Shown here: piece after piece, positions 9,601-15,925 of the stretch
Numbering within the stretch: the stretch's first letter is position 1
Layout: each line of letters starts with the position of its first letter
Source of the DNA: Mangrovimonas sp. YM274
GTDB taxonomy: Bacteria > Bacteroidota > Bacteroidia > Flavobacteriales > Flavobacteriaceae
DNA: 64,000 bases
Reading direction: 5' to 3'
Assembly (NCBI RefSeq): GCF_030908385.1
Contig: NZ_CP133091.1
Span: forward strand, 558,001-622,000
Notes under the pieces: model-generated
Database searches by the model: none
Seen by the model: only the letters and a program-made list of their open reading frames with translations
Told to the model about the DNA's origin: nothing
Program-made: the position numbers and the translations under genes

Positions 9601-10007
9601 AAAGCGGGGAAATGGATGTTGAAATTAATGGAAAAAGTATTACATTAGAACGTTCTGATGTGGAAATTACCTCACAAGACATCGAAGGTTGGCTTGTAGC
9701 AAACGAAGGGGCTTTAACGGTAGCTTTGGATGTTACAATCAATGATGAACTTAAAAAAGAGGGTATCGCCAGAGAGTTGGTAAACAGAATACAAAACCTT
9801 AGAAAAGATTCAGGGTTTGAACTTACCGACAGGATTGCAGTCCACTTACAAAACGATGAACAGATTAGTAATGCGGTAAAACAAAATATTGATTATATAA
9901 AAACAGAAACGTTAACAGATCAATTGGAGATTTTGGACATTGTAAACAATGGAATTGAGATTGCCTTTGATGATGTAAATACCAAACTGTTTATTGAAAA
10001 ATTATAA
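6603..10007 (+). CDS. ileS: Isoleucyl-tRNA synthetase, eukaryote-like long form
   Basis: Class Ia synthetase that charges tRNA-Ile. The ATP site carries a HIGH-type motif as G-V-H-H-V-L (57-62) after FFEGPPSANGLP, the WNLSRSRYWGIPLPIW segment, and KMSKR at 682-686. An editing domain (CP1) sits between, with the TTPWTLPSNTAL threonine-rich peptide. At 1134 residues, with no C-terminal zinc-binding Cys cluster and with a C-terminal DUF5915-like extension, it matches the eukaryote-like type found in Bacteroidota rather than the E. coli type. That type is known for low sensitivity to mupirocin; this is family knowledge, not tested here. A near-consensus -7 box (TAATTTCG) lies at 6570-6577. Confidence 0.97.
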   Translation: MSTKFPEYKGLDLPKVADEMLAYWKEHSIFEKSVTSRDNAKPFVFFEGPPSANGLPGVHHVLARAIKDIFPRYKTMKGFQVKRKAGWDTHGLPIELGVEKELGITKEDIGKTISVEDYNAACRKAVMRYTDVWNDLTEKMGYWVDMDDPYITYEPKYMESVWWLLKEIYNKNLLYKGYTIQPYSPKAGTGLSSHELNQPGTYQDVTDTTVVAQFKAKQETLPEFLQNEGDIHFLAWTTTPWTLPSNTALTVGPKIDYVLIETFNQYTFEPIKVVVGKPLVGKQFSGKYALAESQADIDNYSKENKKIPYRVIKEFKGADLVGITYEQLLPYALPHNNPENAFRVISGDFVTTEDGTGIVHTAPTFGADDALVAKQATPEVPPMLVMDDQGNLVPLVDLQGKFRPEMGEHAGKYVKNEYYADGEAPERSVDVEIAIRLKEENKAFKVEKYKHSYPNCWRTDKPILYYPLDSWFIKVTDVKERMFELNETINWKPKATGTGRFGNWLANANDWNLSRSRYWGIPLPIWRTEDGKEEICIGSVEELKAEMQRAIDAGVLAEDIFKDFEVGNNDDANYAKLDLHKNIVDQITLVSASGKPMKRESDLIDVWFDSGSMPYAQWHYPFENKEKIDAHTSFPADFIAEGVDQTRGWFYTLHAIATMVFDSVAYKNVVSNGLVLDKNGQKMSKRLGNAVDPFETLSNYGADATRWYMISNANPWDNLKFDLEGVEEVKRKFFGTLYNTYSFFTLYTNLDNFTYSEADIPLEERPEIDRWILSELHTLIQKVDEYYAEYEPTKAARAISDFTQDYLSNWYVRLSRRRFWKGDYQSDKISAYQTLYTCMVTLAKLGAPIAPFYMDKIYQDLTKVTQKENFESVHLAEFPVSDPAFIDKELERKMESAQTISSLVLSLRAKEKIKVRQPLQKIMVPVNSEQQKAEILAVADLIASEVNVKEIEVLEDASEILVKQIKPNFKVLGPRFGKDMKSIAQIISGFTSEDIKKMEQSGEMDVEINGKSITLERSDVEITSQDIEGWLVANEGALTVALDVTINDELKKEGIARELVNRIQNLRKDSGFELTDRIAVHLQNDEQISNAVKQNIDYIKTETLTDQLEILDIVNNGIEIAFDDVNTKLFIEKL

Positions 10008-10011
10008 GATT

Positions 10012-10395
10012 ATGGCAGTAGAAACTAACAACAGGTATTCCGATAAGGATTTGGCAGAGTTTAAAGTGTTGATTCTAGATAAAATTGAAAAGGCTGAACA
10101 TGATTTGGGGCTTTTAAAAAGTGCTTACATGAACGACCTCAATAATGGAACAGATGATACCTCTCCAACGTTCAAAGCTTTTGAAGAAGGTAGTGAAACC
10201 ATGAGTAAGGAAGCTAACTCACAATTGGCAATTAGACAGGAAAAGTTTATTCGAGACTTGAAAAATGCCCTTATTAGAGTAGAAAATAAAACCTATGGTA
10301 TTTGTCGTGTAACGGGTAAATTAATCAGTAAGGAGCGCCTAAAGTTAGTGCCGCACGCTACATTGAGTATTGAGGCAAAAAATATGCAGCAATAA
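10012..10395 (+). CDS. TraR/DksA family protein lacking most zinc-finger cysteines
   Basis: A 127-residue cytoplasmic protein. Helical residues 10-90 would form the DksA coiled-coil, and the end YGICRVTGKLISKERLKLVPHATLSI is the DksA/TraR C-terminal signature. The zinc site is reduced: only C98 remains of the usual four Cys. The acidic DxxDxA coil-tip motif of DksA is also not recognisable. DksA proteins bind the RNA polymerase secondary channel with ppGpp; whether this one does is open. I chose ATG 10012, four bases after the ileS stop, because an upstream in-frame ATG at 9994 lies inside ileS. A strong terminator follows. Confidence 0.85.
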   Translation: MAVETNNRYSDKDLAEFKVLILDKIEKAEHDLGLLKSAYMNDLNNGTDDTSPTFKAFEEGSETMSKEANSQLAIRQEKFIRDLKNALIRVENKTYGICRVTGKLISKERLKLVPHATLSIEAKNMQQ

Positions 10396-10418
10396 TTGAA
10401 CTTATAATATAAAAACAG

Positions 10419-10448
10419 CGCCCTGTATTTACAGGGCGTTTGTTTTTT
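10419..10448 (+). terminator. Rho-independent terminator after ileS-dksA
   Basis: CGCCCTGT at 10419-10426 pairs with ACAGGGCG at 10431-10438 around a four-base loop, then a T-rich tract. Confidence 0.88.
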
Positions 10449-10481
10449 AGTGTTCTCAGTAAGTTCTCAATTTATAAATCC

Positions 10482-10489
10482 TATTTTTG
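10482..10489 (+). promoter_or_regulatory. -7 element match before lspA
   Basis: TATTTTTG fits TAnnTTTG and lies 20 bases before the lspA start. No spaced TTG box is evident. Confidence 0.4.
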
Positions 10490-10509
10490 TGTTTCACCAA
10501 TATTAAACC

Positions 10510-11184
10510 ATGTCAATAAAAAAAGCATTTCTGTTAATTCTTTTGATTTTGTTGGTTGACCAAATCAGCAAAGTATACATTAAAACCCATTTTGAACTTA
10601 GGGATCGAATAGAAGTGTTTGAGTGGTTCCATATTGCATTTGTTGAAAATGATGGGATGGCTTGGGGCACTAAAATCAGTGATTTTGTCTCCTTTATTTC
10701 AGATGAAACTGCTAAGTTGAGTTTGACCCTGTTCAGAATTGTGGCTGTTTTTGGTATCGGTTATTGGATGGTGTCTTCCATAAAAAAGAGGGCTTCCAGA
10801 ACTTTGATTTGGGCTGTAGCTTTGATTTTTGCGGGAGCCTTGGGTAATATTATCGATTCTGTTTTTTACGGGGTTTTGTTTAGTGATAGCATCAATAGGG
10901 TTGCTACTTTCTTGCCTGAAGAAGGAGGTTATGCAGGGGTGTTTTATGGCAACGTGGTGGATATGTTACATTTTCCAATTTATAGTGGTATTTATCCAGA
11001 ATGGTTGCCTGTTTTAGGAGGAAAAAGCTTTTCCTTTTTTGAGCCCGTATTTAATATTGCTGATATGGCCATAAGTACAGGAATTGGTATCCTGATTGTG
11101 TTTAATAGAAAAGCATTTCCAAAACCTTCAGATCAAGTGGAAGTTGTCAATGAAAATGAAAATACTCAGTTAGAGAATGTATAG
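10510..11184 (+). CDS. lspA: Lipoprotein signal peptidase (signal peptidase II)
   Basis: Inner-membrane aspartyl protease that removes signal peptides from lipidated prolipoproteins. The two catalytic aspartates are visible: D116 in GALGNIIDSVFYG and D185 in FNIADMAISTG. There are four hydrophobic segments, and DQISK at 17-21 is the conserved first-helix motif. At 224 residues it is longer than the roughly 160 of E. coli because of a periplasmic insertion (about 122-178), usual in Bacteroidota. Its substrates in this window include GldD, the OmpA-like lipoprotein, the M23 peptidase and others. Its 3' end overlaps the converging 5-formyl-THF cyclo-ligase gene by 19 bases. Confidence 0.95.
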   Translation: MSIKKAFLLILLILLVDQISKVYIKTHFELRDRIEVFEWFHIAFVENDGMAWGTKISDFVSFISDETAKLSLTLFRIVAVFGIGYWMVSSIKKRASRTLIWAVALIFAGALGNIIDSVFYGVLFSDSINRVATFLPEEGGYAGVFYGNVVDMLHFPIYSGIYPEWLPVLGGKSFSFFEPVFNIADMAISTGIGILIVFNRKAFPKPSDQVEVVNENENTQLENV

Positions 11185-11735
11185 ATATTTTTGGGTGTAA
11201 CGCAGTAGTCGAGAGGTATATCCGCTTCGTGCATGTCTTCAAATTGAGATTCTGCTTCAAAAAAGGATAGGCCAATTTTTATAGCGCTGGGGTTGCAGTT
11301 AACCAGAAATCTATCGTAGAAACCTTTGCCATAACCAATTCTTTGTCCTTTTTCGTCGAATGCCAAAAGAGGAATAAAAATCACATTCAATTTATCGTTG
11401 GCTATTTCTATCCCATCCTCAGGTTCAGGAATACCGTAAGCATTAACTTTAATGACGGTATTGTCGGTCAATAAGAAATTGGTCATGGTACCCGATTTGA
11501 AGTCGCTTTTTGAAATGACGATATTTTTGTCTTTTCCTGAAAGAATATTAAGGATAAAATCGGTTTGGATTTCTTTTTTCGAAGCAATACTTAAGAATAG
11601 GTGGTAGAAGGAGTGATTCCAAATATCCATTCTTAAAAGTTGATTGGCAATATCGATGCTTAATTGGTCTACCTCATCTTCGGAAAGGGCAGCTCGTTTG
11701 GATTTATAAAGGGACCTCAATTCAGATTTCGTCAT
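11166..11735 (-). CDS. 5-formyltetrahydrofolate cyclo-ligase
   Basis: This enzyme (MTHFS/YgfA family) converts 5-formyl-THF to 5,10-methenyl-THF with ATP and returns stored folate to one-carbon metabolism. The 189 residues show the N-terminal basic S-E-L-R-x-x-Y-K-S-K-R segment and the signature IGYGKGFYDRFL near residue 135, preceded by VIFIPLLAFDEKGQR. It is the last gene of a four-gene reverse operon; its start overlaps the deacylase gene upstream by 14 bases, which suggests translational coupling. Its 3' end runs 19 bases into lspA on the other strand. Confidence 0.93.
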   Translation of the reverse strand: MTKSELRSLYKSKRAALSEDEVDQLSIDIANQLLRMDIWNHSFYHLFLSIASKKEIQTDFILNILSGKDKNIVISKSDFKSGTMTNFLLTDNTVIKVNAYGIPEPEDGIEIANDKLNVIFIPLLAFDEKGQRIGYGKGFYDRFLVNCNPSAIKIGLSFFEAESQFEDMHEADIPLDYCVTPKNIYTFSN

Positions 11736-12705
11736 GTTTTAGTTTTGTGCTAATATGGAATAGGGCGTCTCCTTGATAAACAATAGGCAATTCATTGACA
11801 TTAATAATATACCCTGAATAAATAGCTTTTACAAAATGGTTGAATTTGCCGTAGGGGTCCGTTATATTACCAATAATATCACCTTTGGTTACTTTGGAAT
11901 TTAAAGTTGCCGTAGGTTTGAACATTCCTGAATAGTTGGCTCTTTGCCAGCTGCTGTCTAAAATGGTAACCGTTTCTACTTTTGGTTTGGATACTTTGTA
12001 TTTTGTTGAAAGCATGCCTAAGTGATGTAAAACCCGCTTTACCCCGTTTACTCCAGTATTTGTTATGTTAACATCAATGTGGGTGGATTTACCGCCTTCA
12101 AACAACAAGATTGGTTTGCCCTGTTTGCTGCAGGTATTCCGAAATGATTTCTTGATGTTTTTGGAATATAAAATAAAAGGAGCACCAAATACATTGGCCA
12201 ATTCGTCCAGAGTTGGATTGTTTTTGGTAATCCGTATTTGGGGAGCATTGAATCTCCCTGAGCCTCCAGTATGAAAATCCATAACGATATCCACATCCGG
12301 AATTACTTCGCTTACCAATTTATGAGCTACTCGGCTTGCCAAAGAACCTTTTTTCGTTCCGGGAAAAACACGGTTTAAATCTCTGCCATCCGGAAATTCC
12401 CTTTTTAGGGTTATAAATCCAAATACATTGATAATAGGAATGCATATAATAGTGCCACATTTAGGCTTGTTGATGCCTTTGGCAATAATCTGTCTAATAA
12501 TTTCAACACCATTTACTTCATCACCATGAATACCGGCTGTAAAAAGAACTACAGGCCCTGGTTTTTTGGAGCGTTCTATTATAACGGGTACATCGATGCT
12601 TGACGTAGTGTGTAGGTTAGCTACCCCAAAATTCAATTCACAACGCTCACCCGCTTTAATATCTTTGCCAAGTATGGATATGATTGGTTTTTGGGTGTAG
12701 ATCAT
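11722..12705 (-). CDS. Succinylglutamate desuccinylase/aspartoacylase family deacylase next to RimK
   Basis: A 327-residue zinc hydrolase of the AstE/AspA (M14-like) family. Zinc ligands are seen as H60 and E63 in AGIHGDEVNG and H145 in VMDFHTGG; the DGRDLNR substrate-binding motif is at 106-112. The last 80 residues form the small beta domain typical of these proteins. The annotated activity, removal of acyl groups from amino acids, does not fit the context well: it starts on the base after the rimK stop and belongs to an operon with RimK and a RimB-like protease. Cleavage of glutamate tails or a related gamma-linked peptide is an attractive but unproven role. Confidence 0.88.
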   Translation of the reverse strand: MIYTQKPIISILGKDIKAGERCELNFGVANLHTTSSIDVPVIIERSKKPGPVVLFTAGIHGDEVNGVEIIRQIIAKGINKPKCGTIICIPIINVFGFITLKREFPDGRDLNRVFPGTKKGSLASRVAHKLVSEVIPDVDIVMDFHTGGSGRFNAPQIRITKNNPTLDELANVFGAPFILYSKNIKKSFRNTCSKQGKPILLFEGGKSTHIDVNITNTGVNGVKRVLHHLGMLSTKYKVSKPKVETVTILDSSWQRANYSGMFKPTATLNSKVTKGDIIGNITDPYGKFNHFVKAIYSGYIINVNELPIVYQGDALFHISTKLKHDEI

Positions 12706-13578
12706 TTATCGGTTCCTTTCAATGTAAGTTATTATGGCTCTAGCAATATTTTTACCCGTAGCTTCTTCGATACCTTCAAGGCCGGGAGTGGAGTTTACTT
12801 CCAGTAGTAGTGGGCCTCTGGCAGACTGTAGCATATCAACACCGCAAACAGGTAGCTTTAATGCTTTTGAGGCCTGCATAGCCAACTTAAGTTCAGCTTC
12901 ATTAAGTTTAATAATTTTAGCTGTACCTCCTCGGTGTAAGTTGGAGCGGAATTCCCCTTCTTTGCCTTGACGTTTCATTGCGCCAACCACTTGTCCGTCT
13001 ACAACCAAAGCTCTAATATCTGCTCCTTTTGCTTCTTTTATAAACTCTTGTACAATTACCCTGGCCTGTAAACCATTAAACGCTTCCAATACAGATTCGG
13101 CAGCATTTTTTGTTTCGGCCAAAACAACACCAAGACCTTGGGTGCCTTCAAGTAATTTTATGATTACGGGAGTACCTCCCACATGATCAATAACTTCCTC
13201 TACATCTCTGGAATAGTTTGTAAATACCGTTTTAGGCATTCCAATTCCAGCTTTGCTAAGGCGCTGTAAACTGCGCAGTTTATCTCTTGAGCGTTGGATG
13301 GCGTCTGAGGTGACAATGGTGAAAACGTTCATCATCTCAAATTGGCGCACTACGGCGCAACCGTAAAAAGTTATGGAAGCTCCAACTCTAGGAATAATAG
13401 CATCTACATAGTCCAGATATCGATCTTTATAAAAGATGGTAGGCTTTTCCTTTTCAATAATAATGTCACATTTCAAAGGGTCGATCACTTCAACATGATG
13501 CCCTCGTTTTCGCCCTTCTTCAATGAGTCGTTGGGTAGAGTATAAATAAGAGTTTCTAGATAGAATTACTATGTTCAT
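12706..13578 (-). CDS. rimK: RimK-type ATP-grasp ligase (ribosomal protein S6 glutamate ligase)
   Basis: RimK adds glutamates to the C-terminus of ribosomal protein S6. The 290-residue protein begins [20 protein letters not shown], a RimK-type pre-ATP-grasp domain, followed by the [11 protein letters not shown] motif and the ATP-grasp fold ([36 protein letters not shown], and the Mg-binding [17 protein letters not shown] near the end). The length is close to E. coli RimK. Its start overlaps the RimB-like protease stop by four bases and its stop abuts the deacylase start. Related RimK proteins can ligate other amino acids, so the target is inferred. Confidence 0.93.
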   Translation of the reverse strand: MNIVILSRNSYLYSTQRLIEEGRKRGHHVEVIDPLKCDIIIEKEKPTIFYKDRYLDYVDAIIPRVGASITFYGCAVVRQFEMMNVFTIVTSDAIQRSRDKLRSLQRLSKAGIGMPKTVFTNYSRDVEEVIDHVGGTPVIIKLLEGTQGLGVVLAETKNAAESVLEAFNGLQARVIVQEFIKEAKGADIRALVVDGQVVGAMKRQGKEGEFRSNLHRGGTAKIIKLNEAELKLAMQASKALKLPVCGVDMLQSARGPLLLEVNSTPGLEGIEEATGKNIARAIITYIERNR

Positions 13579-14003
13579 GCGCGTTTGCTTGCGTTAAAAG
13601 ATATGTTTTTCTGATCTACATCAACGAGAAATTTTTTGCTTAAAAACTGTCTGCCAATAAGAACAGGGAATTTCATATCGTCTCTGGTGCTTAAAGTTAA
13701 GTTAATCTTATAGGTTTTACCAAAAATTATGACATCGGTTTTTATTTTGAACCTGTTTTCCTTAAAGCCGTTACTGCTTTTTACATTAGTTCTTGAAAAC
13801 GAGGAGAAAGTAACCTCGACACCACTAAAGTTTGGATGCCCCTCACTGTGAAAGGTACAGATAAGGCTATTGTTTTTTTCGATGATTTTTGAGCAATGGA
13901 TAGCAGAAGTATAGGCGCCAGTATCTATCTTGACATCTACTTCAAACAGCTGTAGTTCAGGAAAATCAATTTTATCTGTGCGGCCAATGGTTTGTGTTTT
14001 CAT
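13575..14003 (-). CDS. rimB: RimK-associated retropepsin-like protease (RimB / ATP-dependent zinc protease family)
   Basis: A 142-residue protein of the DUF785 family, usually labelled ATP-dependent zinc protease. It has a single retropepsin-like lobe, with the D-T-G-A active-site motif at 27-30 in [15 protein letters not shown] and a second strand pair ending [12 protein letters not shown]. In Pseudomonas a member called RimB acts with RimK on S6; equivalence here is by family and context. It is the first gene of the four-gene reverse operon and overlaps rimK by four bases. No ATP-binding motif is seen, so the family label is misleading. Confidence 0.85.
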   Translation of the reverse strand: MKTQTIGRTDKIDFPELQLFEVDVKIDTGAYTSAIHCSKIIEKNNSLICTFHSEGHPNFSGVEVTFSSFSRTNVKSSNGFKENRFKIKTDVIIFGKTYKINLTLSTRDDMKFPVLIGRQFLSKKFLVDVDQKNISFNASKRA

Positions 14004-14118
14004 TGCTGAAATTAAAAGGTACCAAGTTAGTGAATTACTAATTTCAAAATTAGGTTTGTCAATATAATTTTTAAGGCATTTAACATTTACGGCCTCGATA
14101 GCAAAACATTAAAATGGT

Positions 14119-14126
14119 TACCTTTG
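14119..14126 (+). promoter_or_regulatory. -7 element match at the uvrC start
   Basis: TACCTTTG fits TAnnTTTG. It overlaps the first possible ATG (14114), which favours the ATG at 14132. No spaced TTG box was found. Confidence 0.3.
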
Positions 14127-14131
14127 GGGTG

Positions 14132-15925
14132 ATGAGTAAAACTTCACTTGAAATTCAGTTGCAAACATTGCCTAATCAGCCGGGAGTCTACCAATATTAT
14201 GATGCTGAGGGTAAGATTTTATACGTAGGAAAAGCAAAGAATCTTAAAAAAAGAGTCAGTTCTTATTTTACAAAACAGCACGATTATGGGAAGACCAGGG
14301 TGTTGGTAAAAAAAATTGCCAGTATCAAACATATTGTGGTCGATACAGAGACTGATGCACTGCTTTTAGAGAATAATCTAATTAAGAAATATCAGCCCAA
14401 ATATAATGTGATGCTCAAGGATGATAAATCCTATCCGTGGATTTGTATCAAAAAGGAGCGCTTTCCAAGAGTGTTTTCTACAAGAAGGGTAATCAAGGAT
14501 GGATCGGAATATTTTGGTCCTTACACCAGTATGAAAACAGTATCTACCTTATTGGAGTTGATTAGGGGACTGTTTCAGTTGAGGACCTGTAATTATGACT
14601 TGGCTGAAGAAAAAATAGACGCCGACAAGTATAAAGTTTGTTTAGAATATCATCTGGGAAATTGTAACGGACCTTGTGAAGGATATGAGACGGAAGCAGA
14701 ATACCATGCCAACATTGCCTCGATCAAGGAAATTTTGAAGGGAAATTTTAAGGACTCCCTTTTTCAGTTTAAAAAACAAATGCAGTCTTTGGCTCAAGAC
14801 ATGAAGTTTGAAGAAGCCCAGAAAATAAAGGAAAAGATTGAGGTGCTGGAAAACTATCAAGCAAAATCTACCATTGTTAACCCGAAAATCAGTAATGTAG
14901 ATGTGTTCTCTATAGTGAGCGATGAAGGCTATGGTTATGTTAATTTTCTTCAATTGTCCTATGGTTCCATTATCCGTTCACATACTTTGGAAATAAAAAA
15001 GAAATTGGAAGAGACCGATAAGGAATTGTTGGAATTGGCAATTACCGAACTCCGGCAACGATTTAACTCCAATTCAAGAGAAATCTATGTGCCTTTTAAA
15101 GTGGATATTGGAGATAATTTAAAAGTGACGGTTCCAAAACTAGGCGACAAAAAGCACATTTTGGATCTTTCCATTCGAAATGCCAAATATTATCGTATGG
15201 AGCGATTCAAGCAAGTGAAAATTACCGATCCCGATAGGCATGCTAATCGTATTATGGCACAAATGAAGTCCGATCTAAGGTTGCATGAGGAGCCCAGGCA
15301 TATAGAATGTTTTGATAACTCCAATATTCAAGGGACCAATCCAGTGGCGGCTTGTGTAGTATTTAAAAATGGGAAACCGAGTAAAAAGGATTATCGCCAT
15401 TTCAATATAAAAACGGTAGAAGGACCAGATGATTTTGCTTCTATGGAAGAGGTGGTTCACAGACGTTATAAAAGACTTTTGGATGAAGGGCAACCGCTTC
15501 CGCAATTGATTATTATTGATGGAGGAAAGGGGCAATTGTCTTCCGCGCTTAATAGTTTGGAAATATTAGGTTTACGTGGAAAAATTGCAATCATCGGAAT
15601 TGCGAAGCGTTTGGAAGAATTATTTTATCCAGGAGATCCAATTCCCTTATATTTAGATAAAAAAAGCGAAACCCTTAAAGTTATTCAGCAATTGCGAAAC
15701 GAAGCGCACCGCTTTGGGATAGAACACCATAGGAATAGAAGAAGTAAAAGTGCTCTGAATACAGAGCTTGAAACAATTCCTGGCATTGGTGAGAAAACCA
15801 TTGTGGAGTTGATGACGCATTTTAAGTCGGTTAAGCGAATTTCTCAGGCTTCTCTTGAAGATCTTACAACAGTGGTGGGGCCTTCCAGAGCGCAAAAAAT
15901 AAAAGCCTTTTATGTAAATAAATGA
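14132..15925 (+). CDS. uvrC: Excinuclease ABC subunit C
   Basis: UvrC makes both incisions in nucleotide excision repair. The 597-residue protein has the N-terminal GIY-YIG nuclease domain (PGVYQYYDAEGKILYVGKAKNLKKR at about 15-39), a UvrB-binding UVR motif near 200-235 (QDMKFEEAQKIKEKIEVLE), the RNase H-like second nuclease domain with HIECFDNSNIQGT and IIIDGGKGQL, and C-terminal helix-hairpin-helix repeats (IPGIGEKTIVELM). I use ATG 14132 because the family starts close to MSKTSLEIQLQTLPN; ATG 14114 would add six residues that overlap a -7 box. The stop overlaps the next start as ATGA. Confidence 0.96.
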   Translation: MSKTSLEIQLQTLPNQPGVYQYYDAEGKILYVGKAKNLKKRVSSYFTKQHDYGKTRVLVKKIASIKHIVVDTETDALLLENNLIKKYQPKYNVMLKDDKSYPWICIKKERFPRVFSTRRVIKDGSEYFGPYTSMKTVSTLLELIRGLFQLRTCNYDLAEEKIDADKYKVCLEYHLGNCNGPCEGYETEAEYHANIASIKEILKGNFKDSLFQFKKQMQSLAQDMKFEEAQKIKEKIEVLENYQAKSTIVNPKISNVDVFSIVSDEGYGYVNFLQLSYGSIIRSHTLEIKKKLEETDKELLELAITELRQRFNSNSREIYVPFKVDIGDNLKVTVPKLGDKKHILDLSIRNAKYYRMERFKQVKITDPDRHANRIMAQMKSDLRLHEEPRHIECFDNSNIQGTNPVAACVVFKNGKPSKKDYRHFNIKTVEGPDDFASMEEVVHRRYKRLLDEGQPLPQLIIIDGGKGQLSSALNSLEILGLRGKIAIIGIAKRLEELFYPGDPIPLYLDKKSETLKVIQQLRNEAHRFGIEHHRNRRSKSALNTELETIPGIGEKTIVELMTHFKSVKRISQASLEDLTTVVGPSRAQKIKAFYVNK

